Of a DNA stretch of 17,049 nt, positions 16,468 to 17,049 are shown piece after piece. The DNA comes from CAYGZA01 sp964354135. Lineage in GTDB: Bacteria > Planctomycetota > Planctomycetia > Pirellulales > Thermoguttaceae. Position 1 is the stretch's first letter. Each line of letters starts with the position of its first letter. Position numbers and translations under genes: made by a program. Location: contig CAYGZA010000120.1 in NCBI GenBank assembly GCA_964354135.1, forward strand, positions 1 through 17,049, written 5' to 3'. The notes under the pieces are model-generated. The model had not been told where the DNA came from. It worked only from the letters and a program-made list of their open reading frames with translations, and did no database searches.

Positions 16468-16472
16468 CTCCC
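16468..16472 (-). promoter_or_regulatory. Ribosome binding site (GGGAG) of the 71-residue gene
   Basis: GGGAG on the minus strand, 6 bases before ATG 16461. It supports this start over the internal ATG at residue 8. Confidence 0.55.
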
Positions 16473-16488
16473 GTGGCGAACTCTTGAT

Positions 16489-16504
16489 TAGGCCGGCCGG
16501 CCTA
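16489..16504. promoter_or_regulatory. Perfect 16-bp palindrome upstream of the ATPase operon (operator candidate)
   Basis: TAGGCCGGCCGGCCTA is fully self-complementary and lies 27 bases upstream of ATG 16461, inside the likely 5' leader or promoter of the two-gene operon. It could be a dimeric repressor site or a leader hairpin. No promoter -10/-35 was identified, so its role is open. Confidence 0.45.
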
Positions 16505-16832
16505 CCACGCCGTCATGTCCGGCTAGCACGCAGACGGCGCTGGAATCCTTTCCCCCGAAGTCGCGTCGTGCGACCAAGTTCCAGCAGTTCCAGTCCGCCG
16601 TCGCCGGCGCGTTAGGCCGCGGGGAACGCCGTCGGGGTCAGAGCGCTCTCAGTCATTAGTGGTGCCCCAGGTTCCTCCCGTTTTCGCGCCGCCGTAATCG
16701 GGTCCCCAACAAACCGGACAGGCGACGAAAGGGGACAAGTCCAATTGCCGCGGCCATCAGGCCCTTGGGCGCCGTCGCCGGGGCCTTCGTCGCCCGTCAA
16801 TCTACCAGCTTGATGCGAGGAGTCAATCGAGG
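16505..16832. other. Intergenic region with no supported gene
   Basis: About 330 bases of GC-rich sequence with no convincing coding region. A 62-codon minus-strand frame (16612-16800) has a Pro/Gly/Arg-rich, low-order sequence and no ribosome binding site that I can see. No tRNA, CRISPR or insertion-sequence ends are visible. It presumably holds the promoter of the minus-strand ATPase operon. Confidence 0.5.
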
Positions 16833-16930
16833 CAGTAGGCAGAGGGGAGAGGGGGGCTTTCAGCTATCGGCTTTCCGCTTTCCGCTTTCCGACCTCGCTC
16901 TTCGCCTCTCATCCGTCGCCCCTGACCCGT
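16833..16930. repeat. Degenerate heptanucleotide-periodic tract (CCGCTTT core)
   Basis: About fourteen 7-base units can be laid out in one phase. The centre is clearest: CGGCTTT (16868), CCGCTTT (16875) and CCGCTTT (16882). Units decay on both sides, with GAGAGGG-like units on the left and C-rich, T-ending units (CGCCTCT, CGCCCCT) on the right. The outer limits are subjective. Confidence 0.65.
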
Positions 16931-17049
16931 TGTCCGGCAGGAACCGCGCCGCGGGGCGAGAAAACCGATTCGCTAGCCAAAATGGCCCAAGAAGTCACAA
17001 CGTCCGATCGCGACCGGGGTTGAATGCGGACAAGAATGCCCTGCGGGCG
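16931..17049. other. Right edge of the window, no feature seen
   Basis: These 119 bases show no ORF with coding character, no strong inverted repeat and no RNA gene. They may be upstream sequence of a gene beyond the window. Confidence 0.4.

Noticed and set aside
16612..16800. 62-codon minus-strand ORF near the right edge
   Set aside because: No ribosome binding site, low-complexity Gly/Pro/Arg composition and no recognisable fold.

Overview
The window looks like a piece of a high-GC Planctomycetota chromosome. That placement is inferred from the gene families, weak Shine-Dalgarno use, degenerate intergenic repeats and a Tat-exported toroid protein; no rRNA or other phylogenetic marker is present.

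Region 1 (1-10882, + strand) is one long gene cluster: the 3' part of a MoxR AAA+ ATPase, a DUF58 protein, two membrane-anchored von Willebrand factor A (VWA) proteins (the first with a BatA-type N-terminus), a 1228-residue membrane/coiled-coil protein and a small secreted protein. This is the MoxR-DUF58-VWA ('Bat-like') arrangement, with a large C-terminal add-on. Several junctions overlap by a few bases, which suggests translational coupling. A MoxR/VWA module is generally thought to remodel or activate envelope or periplasmic targets; the target here is unknown.

Region 2 (10984-12987, + strand) holds a Tat-signal protein with prenyltransferase/squalene-cyclase-like alpha-toroid repeats and a HisN-type inositol-monophosphatase-family phosphatase. 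An 83-bp palindromic element separates them.

Region 3 (12988-17049) is accessory in character. It has a small conserved-looking hypothetical gene (- strand), a second 83-bp palindromic element built from nested palindromes, and a tightly coupled two-gene minus-strand operon. The operon encodes a 71-residue protein and an 816-residue Rad50/SMC-like ATPase with a CPFC zinc-hook-like motif and a C-terminal CxxC...CxC zinc ribbon. Spot counts show lower GC here than in Region 1. A perfect 16-bp palindrome lies just upstream. This pair is the best candidate for an undescribed (possibly defence-related) system. The last ~590 bases contain no convincing gene.

A theme across the window is heptanucleotide-periodic DNA. 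Four intergenic tracts (1738-1800, 6448-6554, 10931-10983, 16833-16930) keep a 7-bp period with different consensus units. Two of them run directly into a start codon where a Shine-Dalgarno would be expected.
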